Assembly: GCF_023242315.1 (NCBI RefSeq)
Contig: NZ_JALLIY010000007.1
Span: 272,999-336,998 of the forward strand
Reading direction: 5' to 3'
DNA length: 64,000 nt
Source: Pseudomonas sp. MWU13-2105
GTDB lineage: Bacteria; Pseudomonadota; Gammaproteobacteria; Pseudomonadales; Pseudomonadaceae
The notes under the pieces are model-generated. The model saw nothing but the letters and a program-made list of their open reading frames with translations. It did no database searches and was not told where the DNA came from. Positions 32,905 through 44,488 of this stretch are shown here, piece after piece. Both the position numbers and the translations under genes were made by a program. The stretch's first letter is position 1, and each line of letters opens with the position of its first letter.

Positions 32905-34215
32905 TTAACGATTGACCAGTTTTGCCGGCAAGGCGATCACCAGGAAACTGCTCAGGATCAGGCAGCCGGCGAAGAACCAGAGAGCCCCGGCACTGCTGCC
33001 GGTAAGGTCGATGGCCACGCCCATCAGCGAGTTGCTGACCAGCCCGGCGATATTCGCCAGCGAGCAGGCCAGGGCAAAGCCGGTGGCCGCCGCGGTGCCC
33101 TTGAGGAAGGTCGCCGGCAGGCTGAAGAACACCGGCACCGCGCCGATGATCGCCGCGGAGGCGATGGCGAACAGGGCCACCGTCGCCACCACGTTATGGG
33201 TGAAGAAGGTGCTGGTGGCCATGGCCGCGGCGCCGACGAAGAACGGCACGATGATGTGCCAGCGGCGTTCGCGATGCTTGTCCGAGCTGGCGCCGATCAG
33301 CAGCATGCCGAGCAGGGCGGCGACACTCGGCAGGGCGGTGAGCACGCCGATATGGAAGGTATCGGTGATCCCCGCGTTGCGGATGAAGGTCGGCATCCAG
33401 AAGCCCATGGCGTAGGCGCTGAGCAGGATCGAGAAGTCGATACCGCCGAGCATCCAGACCTTGAGGTTGAAGAAGCCGTCGCGAAAGTGCTGCTTGCTGT
33501 CGGGGCTGCTGGCCTCGTCGTTTTTCAGTTCGCTTTCGAGTACCGCCTTTTCCTCTTCATTGAGCCATTTGGCCTGGCGGAAGTGGTTCGGCAGTGCCCA
33601 GAAGGTCAGGATGCCGAGCAACACGCTGGGCACCGCTTCGATCAGGAACAGCCATTGCCAGCCGCGCAGCCCGCTGACCTGGTCGAAGTGACCCATGACC
33701 CAGCCCGACAAGGGGCCGCCGATGACGCTGGAGAGCGGCAGGCCGATCATGAACAGGGCGATGATCCGCCCGCGCCGATGGGTCGGGAACCAGGTGGTCA
33801 GGTAGAACAGCACACCCGGCAGGAAGCCGGCCTCGGCGGCGCCGAGGAGGAAACGCAGGATGTAGAACTGGGTAGTGGAGGTGACCAGCATGGTGCAGGC
33901 CGAGAGCAGGCCCCAGGTGATCATGATCCGCGCGATCCAGATTTTCGCCCCGACCTTTTCCAGTACCAGGTTGCTCGGTACTTCGAAGAGGATATAACCG
34001 ACGAAGAACAGCCCGGCGCCGAGGCCGAAGGCGGTTTCGCTGAAGTGCAACTGGTCGAGCATCTGCAGTTTGGCGAAACCGATATTGATCCGGTCGAGGT
34101 ACGCGGCCAGATAGCAGAAGCACAGGAACGGGATCAGTTTCCAGGTGATCTTGTGGTAAAGCGCTTGGGTCGGATCGGCGACCGAAGTCGCGGTTGTCGC
34201 ATTCGCAATGGGCAT
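32905..34215 (-). CDS. nicT: MFS transporter of the nic operon (NicT-like)
   Basis: 436 aa, 12 predicted transmembrane segments with the MFS anion:cation symporter pattern (YLAAYLDRINIGFAKLQM, GxxRF-type loop, central hydrophilic loop near 200-240). It resembles the proposed 6-hydroxynicotinate/nicotinate uptake protein NicT. It is in the nicC-D-E-F-T order, 172 nt after nicF. The intergenic stretch 34216-34387 holds no gene. The substrate is inferred from position. Confidence 0.85.
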   Translation of the reverse strand: MPIANATTATSVADPTQALYHKITWKLIPFLCFCYLAAYLDRINIGFAKLQMLDQLHFSETAFGLGAGLFFVGYILFEVPSNLVLEKVGAKIWIARIMITWGLLSACTMLVTSTTQFYILRFLLGAAEAGFLPGVLFYLTTWFPTHRRGRIIALFMIGLPLSSVIGGPLSGWVMGHFDQVSGLRGWQWLFLIEAVPSVLLGILTFWALPNHFRQAKWLNEEEKAVLESELKNDEASSPDSKQHFRDGFFNLKVWMLGGIDFSILLSAYAMGFWMPTFIRNAGITDTFHIGVLTALPSVAALLGMLLIGASSDKHRERRWHIIVPFFVGAAAMATSTFFTHNVVATVALFAIASAAIIGAVPVFFSLPATFLKGTAAATGFALACSLANIAGLVSNSLMGVAIDLTGSSAGALWFFAGCLILSSFLVIALPAKLVNR

Positions 34216-34387
34216 TGGTTGTCTCCTGGCGGTGACTTATGGTTTTTATACAGCCGCTTTTTTCCAGCACTCTGGAGCGCGGTAAAGGCGGCTTCCAAAG
34301 GCAGTGTCAGAAGACTGGGCGCCACACTCCGCACGGAGGCGACGCTCAGTTTTTTACGCGACCATGCTCTATGGCACGGTTCTGCGG

Positions 34388-35020
34388 TCAAGCTCCCTGG
34401 AACTTCGAGATCGCTTCCTGTTTGCTGACGACATCGCCGTACTTGCTGTCGATGTCGAACAGATTCGCTTCATGGGGCGCCGGATGGCGGTCGCCGACGC
34501 ATTCACGGACCACGATGGTCCGGAAACCGTGCTGCACGGCATCCACCGCTGTCGCGCGGATGCAGCCGCTGGTGGAGCAGCCGGCCAGCACCACGGTATC
34601 GATGCCCTGTGCGTGCAACTGCGAGGCCAGGCTGGTGCCGAAAAACGCGCTGGCGTATTGCTTGCTGATCACCACTTCCGCCGGCAGCGGCAGCACCGCA
34701 GTGCAGAAGGCCGCGAGCGGATTGCCCTCGACCATGTCCTTCATCACCGGCGCCTTGCGCACCCATATGCCACCATCGGCGAAATGCCCCGGATGGTAGC
34801 GAATATTGGTGTGCACCACCGTAATTCCATGACGACGGGCGCAGTCCAGCAGCTCGACGCTTTCGGCCACGGCACTGACTACACCGGGGGCGAACAGTGG
34901 CGCGCCCTCGGTGGTGTAGCCCTGCATGAAATCGATCATCAGCAAGGCCGGTTTCTGGCCGAAGCCGATCCGCTGGCCCCAGACGCCCTGGTAATTGTCA
35001 TTGGCGCTTTGTTCGCTCAT
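34388..35020 (-). CDS. nicF: Maleamate amidohydrolase NicF
   Basis: 210 aa, isochorismatase-like cysteine hydrolase. The catalytic triad elements are Asp in LLMIDFMQGY, Lys in WVRKAPVM and the nucleophile Cys in LAGCSTSGCIRATA with the adjacent non-proline cis-peptide region. In the nicotinate pathway NicF converts maleamate to maleate and ammonia in the cytoplasm. It follows nicE by 15 nt, so both are in the nicCDEFT operon. Confidence 0.93.
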   Translation of the reverse strand: MSEQSANDNYQGVWGQRIGFGQKPALLMIDFMQGYTTEGAPLFAPGVVSAVAESVELLDCARRHGITVVHTNIRYHPGHFADGGIWVRKAPVMKDMVEGNPLAAFCTAVLPLPAEVVISKQYASAFFGTSLASQLHAQGIDTVVLAGCSTSGCIRATAVDAVQHGFRTIVVRECVGDRHPAPHEANLFDIDSKYGDVVSKQEAISKFQGA

Positions 35021-35035
35021 CTCCCGGCTCCTCGC

Positions 35036-35788
35036 TCAGTACGCGCCGGAGAGCAGGGCGCCGGCACCGGGCACGATCGGCTCCAGGTCCAGGGCCTTGA
35101 GCATGGCGTAGGTGGTGGCGATGGCGGCGGTCAGCACCGGCTTGCCGGTCTGTGCCTCGACCTTGGCCACCGCCGGCAGTGACTGCATCTGCACACAGGC
35201 CGAGAGCACGATCACATCGACGCCTTCCAGGTTCATACCGGCGACGATGCCCGGCAGCTTGGCCGGGTCGTGACGGGCCACTTCCAGATTGTCGGGGATC
35301 TCCAGGGCGCGCCAGTCCACCACCTCGAAACCTTCCTCGCGGATGTAGTTCACCACCAGTTCGGTCAGCGGTTTCATATAGGGCGCGACAATTGCGATGC
35401 GCTTGGCGCCCATGACTTTCAGGCCTTCGATCAGCGCGCCGGCGCTGGTGATCACCGGGGCGTTAGCGTCGTTGTCGGCGGTGGCCTTGCGCAAGCGGGC
35501 TTCGGACTGGCGGTGATAGCCCAGGCCCATGGCCATGATCGCTACCAGGCAGGCGTAGCCGAGTATATCGACCTTGGCGTCGGACAGCTCGACGGCGCAG
35601 CGGTCGGACTCACCGTCCATGGCCGCCAGTTCCTCCTTGCGTACCTGCTTCATGCGCATGCGGCTGGAGTGAAAGGTGAAGCGTTCCGGACGGATCGCCT
35701 GGCGTGCGTTGAGCATCGCCGGGATTTCGGTCTCCATGGTGGTGTTCGAGCTGGGTACGATCTGGCCGATGCGGTAGGGCTTGATCAT
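35036..35788 (-). CDS. nicE: Maleate cis-trans isomerase NicE
   Basis: 250 aa from MIKPYRIGQIVPSSNTTMETE, with GAGGAGACC just upstream; the frame is open back to 35953 through repeat sequence and is not coding there. The two catalytic cysteines of the family are present at C80 (GYACLVA) and C198 (LSACVQM). It turns maleate into fumarate, the last step of nicotinate breakdown. It is separated from nicD by about 270 bp that include a REP-type palindrome, unlike the tight spacing of the other genes, so expression may be differential. Confidence 0.93.
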   Translation of the reverse strand: MIKPYRIGQIVPSSNTTMETEIPAMLNARQAIRPERFTFHSSRMRMKQVRKEELAAMDGESDRCAVELSDAKVDILGYACLVAIMAMGLGYHRQSEARLRKATADNDANAPVITSAGALIEGLKVMGAKRIAIVAPYMKPLTELVVNYIREEGFEVVDWRALEIPDNLEVARHDPAKLPGIVAGMNLEGVDVIVLSACVQMQSLPAVAKVEAQTGKPVLTAAIATTYAMLKALDLEPIVPGAGALLSGAY

Positions 35789-35844
35789 GGTGGTCTCCTC
35801 AAATCGATGATTCAGGTCACACATCACTCTGTAGGTGCAGGGCT

Positions 35845-35954
35845 TGTGTGGGAGCAGAGCCTGTATGGGAGTGGAGCTTGTGTGAGCGCGGAGCTTGCCC
35901 GCGAAGGGGCCCTCAAGATCCCCAAAAGCTTCGCGGGCAAGCTCCGCTCCCACA
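35845..35954. repeat. REP-type inverted repeat between nicD and nicE
   Basis: GCGCGGAGCTTGCCCGCGAA (35886-35905) is repeated inverted as TTCGCGGGCAAGCTCCGCTC near 35930-35950, with extra partial GTGTGGGAGC copies at 35847-35880. This is the Pseudomonas REP doublet type. It sits inside the nicCDEFT operon, where it may affect mRNA stability or partly end transcription. Confidence 0.8.
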
Positions 35955-36055
35955 GCTTCGATGAACCTCCAAGTCCAGCAACCTCTCCAGGTCCAGTAAC
36001 CCCATCAGGTCCAGCAAGCCCCACAGCTTCACAGGTGTGTGTTCGATAGTGCATT

Positions 36056-38318
<2,263 letters not shown>

Positions 38319-39371
38319 ATGCCGGTAAGTGATTGCGAACTGACGCAGATGTTTGAACACGTATTGAAACTGTCGAAAGTCGACTCGACCCAGAGTGTCG
38401 CGGTGCTCAAGAGTCATTACTCCGATCCGCGTACCGTGCGTTCGGCGATGGACGCGGCGCAGCGCCTGGGGGCCAAGGTGTACGCGGTGGAGTTGCCGTC
38501 GTTCAACCATCCGACGGCCATGGGCAACGATATGACCGCTTACTGCGGCGACACCGCGCTGACCGGTAATATCGCCGCGCAGCGGGCGTTGGAAGCGGCG
38601 GATCTGATCGTCGATACCATGATGCTGCTGCACTCGCCGGAACAGGAGCAGATCCTCAAGACCGGCACGCGCATCCTGCTGGCGGTGGAACCGCCGGAAG
38701 TGCTGGCGCGCATGCTCCCCACCGAGGCGGACAAGGTGCGCGTGCTGGCGGCGGAACAGTTGTTGAAGCAGGCCTGTTCGATCCATGTGACATCCCGTGC
38801 CGGCAGCGATTTCCGCGCGGCATTGGGGCAGTACCCGTCGGTGACCGAGTACGGTTTCGCCGATGAACCGGGGCGTTGGGATCACTGGCCGAGCGGCTTT
38901 CTGTTCTCCTGGCCGAACGAAGAAACCGCCGAGGGCGTGCTGGTGCTGGATGTCGGCGATATCCTGCTGCCGTTCAAGACCTACACCCGGGAGAAGATCA
39001 CCCTGGAGATCGAGAAGGGTTTTATCACCTCGATCCACGGCGGTTTCGAGGCCGAGTACCTGCGCGACTACATGAAGTATTTCAACGATCCCGAGGTGTA
39101 CGGTATTTCCCATATCGGTTGGGGCCTGCAACCGCGGGCGCAGTGGACGGCGATGGGGCTGCACGACAAGAATGACGGTATGTGCATGGATGCCCGGGCG
39201 TTCTATGGCAACTTCCTGTTTTCCACCGGGCCGAATACCGAGGTCGGCGGGACACGCAAGACACCGTGCCATATGGACATTCCGCTGCGCCATTGCGATG
39301 TGTACCTGGATGACCAGGCGGTGGTGATCGGCGGTGATGTGGTGGCGCCGGAGGCGTCGCGGGCGCGCTGA
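38319..39371 (+). CDS. nicX: 2,5-dihydroxypyridine 5,6-dioxygenase NicX
   Basis: 350 aa from MPVSDCELTQMFEHVLK, with GAGGAG 9 nt upstream; the frame is open back to 38286. It opens the ring of 2,5-dihydroxypyridine with O2, giving N-formylmaleamate. The iron ligands known from P. putida NicX are at the same positions: H265 (GISHIGW), H318 and D320 (TPCHMDIP). Single gene transcribed away from nicC; the downstream CTTGTGGCGAGC inverted repeat may end the transcript before nicR. Confidence 0.95.
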   Translation: MPVSDCELTQMFEHVLKLSKVDSTQSVAVLKSHYSDPRTVRSAMDAAQRLGAKVYAVELPSFNHPTAMGNDMTAYCGDTALTGNIAAQRALEAADLIVDTMMLLHSPEQEQILKTGTRILLAVEPPEVLARMLPTEADKVRVLAAEQLLKQACSIHVTSRAGSDFRAALGQYPSVTEYGFADEPGRWDHWPSGFLFSWPNEETAEGVLVLDVGDILLPFKTYTREKITLEIEKGFITSIHGGFEAEYLRDYMKYFNDPEVYGISHIGWGLQPRAQWTAMGLHDKNDGMCMDARAFYGNFLFSTGPNTEVGGTRKTPCHMDIPLRHCDVYLDDQAVVIGGDVVAPEASRAR

Positions 39372-39409
39372 GTCTGTGGGGGGGGCAGCGAGGTTTCGGG
39401 TGGTCTGGC

Positions 39410-39480
39410 TGGTCTCTTCGCGAGCAAGCTCTGCTCCCACAATTCAGGTGTCTTGTGGCGAGCCCGCTCGCCACAAGTCT
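39410..39480. repeat. REP-type repeat with perfect 12-bp inverted repeat
   Basis: CTTGTGGCGAGC (39452-39463) and its exact complement GCTCGCCACAAG (39466-39477) with a 2-nt centre, preceded by a second REP half (CTTCGCGAGCAAGC). It lies after nicX and probably doubles as a transcription terminator. Confidence 0.75.
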
Positions 39481-39607
39481 CGATCGGACTCCAGAGTGCC
39501 CTCAACTGCCTGGCGGCTCACTCCAATGAGTGCCCCCGTACACTTGAGTCCGCCCTCCAACCTGTCCATCATGCCTGTCCACTCTCCCTCGCCTTTTCGA
39601 GCCCGCC

Positions 39608-40057
39608 GTGTCGGATATTCCTGATTCCAAGCCTTATGTTTTCTCCGAACAAGTCGGCCATCTGCTGCGCAAGGCCTACCAGCGGCATATGGCGATCTTC
39701 CAGCAGAATGTCGGCGATTCGCAGCTGACCGCCGTGCAGTTCGTCACCCTCTGCGCGGTACGCGATCACGGCCCCAGTTCCCTGACCGAACTGGTCAAGG
39801 CCACCGCGGTGGACCAGGCGACCATTCGCGGCATCGTCGAGCGACTCAGGGCGCGTGAGTTGATCACCCTGGAGCCGGACCCGGAAGACCGGCGCAAGGT
39901 CATCGTCGGTTTGTCCGAGGCCGGCAGCCAGCTGGTGCAGCAGACCGTGCCCTGCGCGGCGAAGATCAGCGAACTGACCATGAGCAACCTCAATCCCGCC
40001 GAACAGGTCGCCGTGCTGTTCCTGCTGCGCAAGATGATCGACGACCGCGACGAATAA
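39608..40057 (+). CDS. nicR: MarR-family repressor NicR
   Basis: 149 aa with a GTG start (VSDIPDSKPYVFSEQVG read as Met). It has a MarR winged helix: LTAVQFVTLCAVRDHGP, LTELVKATAVDQATIRGIVERL and the wing EPDPEDRRKVIVGLS. In P. putida NicR represses the nicX and nicC operons and responds to 6-hydroxynicotinate. Its position between nicX and nicA matches that cluster. Confidence 0.92.
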   Translation: MSDIPDSKPYVFSEQVGHLLRKAYQRHMAIFQQNVGDSQLTAVQFVTLCAVRDHGPSSLTELVKATAVDQATIRGIVERLRARELITLEPDPEDRRKVIVGLSEAGSQLVQQTVPCAAKISELTMSNLNPAEQVAVLFLLRKMIDDRDE

Positions 40058-40374
40058 CTGTGGCGAGCGGGCTTGCCCGCGTTGGGCTGCGAAGCAGCCC
40101 CAAAACCGGCGAATCCTGCGCATCAGGTAGACCGAGGTGGCCGGTTTGCGACTGCTGCGCGGCCGAGCGCGGACAAGCCCGCTCACCACCGATTCACCTT
40201 CCCATCCCTGCTTTTCAGGCTCTCGGAGGGGATCTTTTCTCTCTGGCACTTTTCTTGCTCTTATTTCATGTAGTAACCACTTCATAGAAAAAAGTGTGTC
40301 GTCAGGAGACATCGTTCTCGACCCACGCTCTTTTCATGTAGTGATCACTTCATCAAATGAAGCGGGCGCAATTC
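40058..40374. promoter_or_regulatory. nicA upstream region: REPIN and two candidate NicS operators
   Basis: 317 bp without a gene. The first 130 bp are a REP doublet. After it are two copies of an 18-bp imperfect dyad, ATGTAGTAACCACTTCAT (40268-40285) and ATGTAGTGATCACTTCAT (40336-40353), 68 bp apart. The second ends 21 nt before the nicA start. Their repetition directly before nicAB makes them likely sites for NicS (TetR type), known to repress nicAB in P. putida. Confidence 0.55.
40059..40190. repeat. REPIN (REP doublet) after nicR
   Basis: Begins TGTGGCGAGCGGGCTTGCCC and ends with the inverted AAGCCCGCTCACCAC, separated by about 90 bp that contain GGCTGCGAAGCAGCC and its imperfect mirror ACTGCTGCGCGGCCGAGC. 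Same unit as at 44489 and 61561, typical of Pseudomonas REPINs. Confidence 0.85.
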
Positions 40375-40851
40375 ATGACGACGCAGGAAATCACGCTAGC
40401 CCTTGAGGTCAACGGCCAGCGACATACGGTCACGGCCATGGCCGACACCCCGCTGTTGCTGGTGCTGCGCAACGACCTGCGGCTCAACGGCCCCAAGTAC
40501 GGCTGCGGCCTGGGAGAGTGCGGCGCGTGCACGGTGATCGTCGACGGCGTGGCCGCGCGCTCCTGCGTGTTTCCCCTGGCCGGTGCCGTGGACCGACAGA
40601 TCGTCACCCTCGAAGGCCTCGGCAGCCGCGAGGCGCCGCACCCGGTGCAACAGGCCTTTATCGACGAGCAGGCGGCCCAGTGCGGCTATTGCCTGAACGG
40701 CATGATCATGACCGCCAAGGCCCTGCTCGACCGCATCCCGCACCCCAGCGAAGCACAGATCCGCCAGGAGCTGTCGGCCAATCTCTGTCGCTGCGGCACC
40801 CATATCGAAATCCTTCGCGCGGTGCTGCGTGCCGCCCGTCCATTGCCTTGA
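40375..40851 (+). CDS. nicA: Nicotinate dehydrogenase small subunit NicA (2Fe-2S)
   Basis: 158 aa from MTTQEITLALEVNGQRH, aligned with the known NicA start. It has a ferredoxin-type 2Fe-2S site (YGCGLGECGACTV) and a second one (CGYCLNG ... NLCRCGTH), as in the small subunits of molybdenum hydroxylases. It passes electrons from the Mo centre of NicB in nicotinate hydroxylation to 6-hydroxynicotinate. nicB follows 16 nt later. Confidence 0.95.
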   Translation: MTTQEITLALEVNGQRHTVTAMADTPLLLVLRNDLRLNGPKYGCGLGECGACTVIVDGVAARSCVFPLAGAVDRQIVTLEGLGSREAPHPVQQAFIDEQAAQCGYCLNGMIMTAKALLDRIPHPSEAQIRQELSANLCRCGTHIEILRAVLRAARPLP

Positions 40852-40867
40852 ACCAGGATCGACGACC

Positions 40868-43800
40868 ATGAGCGACGCCATCCCAACCCGCGACCAATGG
40901 CTGGCCAAGACCGGCGTGCTGTTGGTCGTCGACGACATCCTGCCGCCCTCGGGGCCGGTGGCCAAAGGCGGCACGCCAGTGGTCAAACCCAAGGAGTTGG
41001 GGCTGTTTATCGCGGTCAACGACGATGGTCGGGTCTATGCCTTCAACGGCCATGTGGACCTGGGCACCGGCATCCGCACCTCCCTGGCGCAGATCGTCGC
41101 CGAAGAGCTGGACCTGGAGCTTGAGCAGGTGTGCATGGTGCTTGGCGACACCGAGCGCGCACCGAACCAGGGCGCGACCATTGCCAGCGCGACCCTGCAG
41201 ATTTCCGCTATTCCCCTGCGCAATGCCGCCGCCGAGGCCCGGCGTTTCCTGCTGCGGCGCGCCGCCGCGCGCTGGTCGCTGAGCGTGGAAGCGCTGCGGG
41301 TCGAATGCGGCATCGTCAAGGCGGCGGATGGCCGGGCCTTGAGCTATGGCGAACTGGTGGCGGGCGAGCATGATCAGTTGCGCATCAGCGGCAATGCGCC
41401 GCTCAAACCGGCCGCAGACTATCGGCTGGTGGGCAAGGGCACGGCGCGGGTGGATATTCCGGCCAAGGCCACCGGTGAACTGATCTACGTGCATGACATG
41501 CGCGTACCGGACATGCTCCATGGCCGGGTCGTGCGCCCGCCCTATGCCGGTTTCGACAGCGGCGATTTTGTCGGCAACAGCCTGCTGGAGGTCGACGAAT
41601 CGTCCATTGCGCATATCCCCGGGATCGTCGCGGTGGTGGTGATTCGCGACTTTATCGGGGTGGTCGCGCTGCGTGAAGAGCAGGCGGCGAAGGCCGCGCG
41701 GGAACTGCGGGTGCGCTGGAAGGACTGGACGCGGAAGCTGCCGGACCTGAGCGATGTCGAGCAGGCGATTCGCGACAATCCGCGGATCAAGCGCACGTTG
41801 CTGGATCAGGGCGACGTCGATGCGGCACTCGCCGCTGCCAGCCAGCGCATGCCGCGCAGCTACCTCTGGCCTTATCAGATGCACGCCTCCATCGGTCCGT
41901 CCTGTGGCCTGGCGGATTATCGAGAGGAGGGCATCCGGGTCTGGTCCGGCAGCCAGAATCCGCACTTGCTGCGGGCCGACCTGGCCTGGCTGCTGGAGTA
42001 CCCGGAAGAGCGTATCGAGATCATCCGCATGGAGGCCTCCGGCTGTTACGGTCGCAACTGTGCCGATGACGTCTGCGCCGACGCCCTGTTGCTGTCCCGC
42101 GCCGTGGGCAAGCCGGTGCGGGTGCAGTTGACCCGCGACCAGGAACACGCCTGGGAACCCAAGGGCACTGCGCAATTGATGGACATCGACGGTGGCCTGA
42201 ACGCCGATGGCAGCGTGGCCGCCTACGATTTCCAGACCAGCTACCCGTCCAACGGCGCGCCGACCCTGGCCTTGCTGCTGACCGGCCGGGTCGAGCCGGT
42301 GGCGGCGATGTTCGAAATGGGCGACCGCACTTCGATCCCGCCTTATGCCTATGAGCATATGCGGGTCAGCATCAACGACATGTCGCCGATTGTCCGCGCC
42401 TCGTGGATGCGCGGGGTATCGGCCTTGCCCAACACCTTTGCCCATGAGTCCTATATCGACGAACTGGCTTTTGCCGCCGGGGTCGATCCGGTCGAGTATC
42501 GCCTGCGTTACCTGCCGGACCAGCGCGCCGTGGACCTGGTGAAATCCACCGCCGAGCGCGCCGCCTGGACCCCGCGCACCGCGCCGATGCAGACGCCGAA
42601 CGAAGACCATCTGCTGCGCGGTCGCGGCTTTGCCTATGCGCGTTATATCCACAGCAAGTTCCCCGGTTTCGGCGCGGCGTGGGCGGCCTGGGTCGCCGAT
42701 GTGGCGGTGGACCGGCAGACCGGCGACGTCTCGGTGACGCGGGTGGTGATCGGTCATGACTCGGGGATGATGATCAACCCCGACGGCGTGCGGCACCAGA
42801 TTCACGGCAACGTGATCCAGTCCACCAGCCGAGTGCTCAAGGAGCGGGTGACCTTCGAGGAGTCGACGGTGTCGAGCAAGGAGTGGGGCGGTTACCCGAT
42901 CCTGACCTTTCCCGAGGTGCCGCAGATCGATGTACTGATGATGCCGCGCCAGAGCGAGCCGCCCATGGGCGCCGGCGAGTCGGCCTCGGTGCCGAGCGCG
43001 GCGGCGATTGCCAATGCGATCTTCGACGCCACCGGGATTCGTTTTCGCGAATTGCCGATTACCCCGGAGCGGGTGTTGCAGGCGCTCAATGCCGGGACCG
43101 CCGGAGATCCGCCGAAGTCGCCGCAGAAGCGTTCGAAATGGTTGTTCGGTTCGTTGTTCGCGGCTTTCGGCGCGCTGCTCGGCATGGCCGCCACGGCCTG
43201 GCCCTGGCATGGCGAGATCGCACCTATCGCGCCGCCCGGTGCCGGGACCTGGTCGACGGCGACGCTGGAGCGCGGGCGCTTGCTGGCGGCGGTCGGCGAT
43301 TGCGCGGTGTGCCACACGGCGCCGGGCGGCGCGACCAATGCCGGCGGGCTGGCGATGGCGACACCGTTCGGCACGCTCTACAGCAGCAATATCACCCCGG
43401 ATGTGCAGACCGGCATCGGCAGTTGGTCGTATCCGGCGTTCGAGCGGGCGATGCGCGACGGGATCGGCCGCGACGGGCGCAATCTGTATCCGGCGTTTCC
43501 CTATACGGCGTTCCGCAATATCAACGATGCCGATATGCAGGCGCTGTACGCCTACCTGATGTCGCAGGCGCCGGTCAGCCAGCCGGCCAAGGCCAATGCG
43601 CTGGGTTTTCCGTTCAACCAGCGGCCGTTGATGGCCGGCTGGAATGCCTTGTTCCTGCGCAAGGGCGAAATCCAGGTGCAGCCGCAGCGCAGTGAGCAAT
43701 GGAATCGTGGGGCTTACCTGGTCAATGGGTTGGGGCACTGCGCGGCCTGTCATTCGCCGCGCAATCTCCTCGGCGCGGAGAAGGGCGGGGCGGCGTTTCT

Positions 43801-44443
43801 GTCCGGGGCAATGGTCGATGGCTGGGAGGCGCCGGCATTGAACGGCTTGTCGAAGGCACCGACGCCTTGGACCGAGGATCAGTTGTTCAGTTACCTGAGC
43901 ACTGGTTACTCCGAAGCCCATGGCGTGGCGACGGGGCCGATGGGGCCGGTGGTCAGTGAGCTGGCGAAATTGCCGAAAGAGGATCTGCGGGCGATGGCGG
44001 TGTACCTGGCCTCGCTCAACGGCGCGCAGGCCGAAGCGCAGGTGGTGGAGAAGGCGACCCGGCCGGTGGCCGCTGCGCAGAAGGTGGTGCCTGAGGTGAA
44101 GTTGTCACTGGGCAACGGCCAGCGCCTGTTCGAAGGTTCCTGCCAGGGTTGCCACGCCGATGGGCTGGGGCCGAAGTTGTTTGGGGTCAGTCCTTCGCTG
44201 GCGACCAACAGTAATGTGCACAGCGATGTGCCGGACAATCTGCTCAAGGTGATCCTGCAGGGTATCCAGAATCCGGCGACCCGGGACCTGGGTTATATGC
44301 CGGGATTCAAGGACAGCTTGTCGGATACCCAGGTGGCGGAGTTGGCGGCGTATCTGCGCAGTCGGTTTGCCGGTGAGGCGCCGGTGTGGCAAGGGCTGGA
44401 AAAAACGGTGGCGCATGTACGCGCCAATCCCGGTACGCACTGA
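40868..44443 (+). CDS. nicB: Nicotinate dehydrogenase large subunit NicB (Mo + three c hemes)
   Basis: 1191 aa from MSDAIPTRDQWLAKTG. Residues 1-740 form the molybdopterin-binding part of a xanthine-dehydrogenase-like hydroxylase (GHVDLGTGIRTSLAQ, PPMGAGESASVPSAAAIANA). A single membrane helix follows (LFGSLFAAFGALLGMAATAW). Next comes a cytochrome c region with three CXXCH sites: CAVCH near 812, CAACH near 957 and CQGCH near 1092. This is the NicB fusion known from P. putida. It hydroxylates nicotinate at C6 and sends electrons to the respiratory chain through the hemes. Operon partner is nicA. The gene is followed by a REPIN and the convergent nicS. Confidence 0.95.
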   Translation: MSDAIPTRDQWLAKTGVLLVVDDILPPSGPVAKGGTPVVKPKELGLFIAVNDDGRVYAFNGHVDLGTGIRTSLAQIVAEELDLELEQVCMVLGDTERAPNQGATIASATLQISAIPLRNAAAEARRFLLRRAAARWSLSVEALRVECGIVKAADGRALSYGELVAGEHDQLRISGNAPLKPAADYRLVGKGTARVDIPAKATGELIYVHDMRVPDMLHGRVVRPPYAGFDSGDFVGNSLLEVDESSIAHIPGIVAVVVIRDFIGVVALREEQAAKAARELRVRWKDWTRKLPDLSDVEQAIRDNPRIKRTLLDQGDVDAALAAASQRMPRSYLWPYQMHASIGPSCGLADYREEGIRVWSGSQNPHLLRADLAWLLEYPEERIEIIRMEASGCYGRNCADDVCADALLLSRAVGKPVRVQLTRDQEHAWEPKGTAQLMDIDGGLNADGSVAAYDFQTSYPSNGAPTLALLLTGRVEPVAAMFEMGDRTSIPPYAYEHMRVSINDMSPIVRASWMRGVSALPNTFAHESYIDELAFAAGVDPVEYRLRYLPDQRAVDLVKSTAERAAWTPRTAPMQTPNEDHLLRGRGFAYARYIHSKFPGFGAAWAAWVADVAVDRQTGDVSVTRVVIGHDSGMMINPDGVRHQIHGNVIQSTSRVLKERVTFEESTVSSKEWGGYPILTFPEVPQIDVLMMPRQSEPPMGAGESASVPSAAAIANAIFDATGIRFRELPITPERVLQALNAGTAGDPPKSPQKRSKWLFGSLFAAFGALLGMAATAWPWHGEIAPIAPPGAGTWSTATLERGRLLAAVGDCAVCHTAPGGATNAGGLAMATPFGTLYSSNITPDVQTGIGSWSYPAFERAMRDGIGRDGRNLYPAFPYTAFRNINDADMQALYAYLMSQAPVSQPAKANALGFPFNQRPLMAGWNALFLRKGEIQVQPQRSEQWNRGAYLVNGLGHCAACHSPRNLLGAEKGGAAFLSGAMVDGWEAPALNGLSKAPTPWTEDQLFSYLSTGYSEAHGVATGPMGPVVSELAKLPKEDLRAMAVYLASLNGAQAEAQVVEKATRPVAAAQKVVPEVKLSLGNGQRLFEGSCQGCHADGLGPKLFGVSPSLATNSNVHSDVPDNLLKVILQGIQNPATRDLGYMPGFKDSLSDTQVAELAAYLRSRFAGEAPVWQGLEKTVAHVRANPGTH

Positions 44444-44488
44444 TCAAATCTGGGGGGCGAGGGGATGTTTCTGGTGGATGCTGGAATA

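Noticed and set aside
34310..34363. Plus-strand terminator-like hairpin between nicT and nicF
   Set aside because: CTGGGCG ... CGCTCAG followed by T points in the antisense direction to the operon, with no plus-strand gene to end.
40059..40190. CRISPR array or tRNA-like structure
   Set aside because: The repeated units are inverted REP pairs at single places, without regular spacers; no array or tRNA was seen in the window.
40706..43921. Minus-strand ORF of 1071 aa opposite nicB
   Set aside because: Arg/His/Gly-rich shadow of the high-GC nicB gene, no recognisable domain; nicB on the plus strand is unmistakable.
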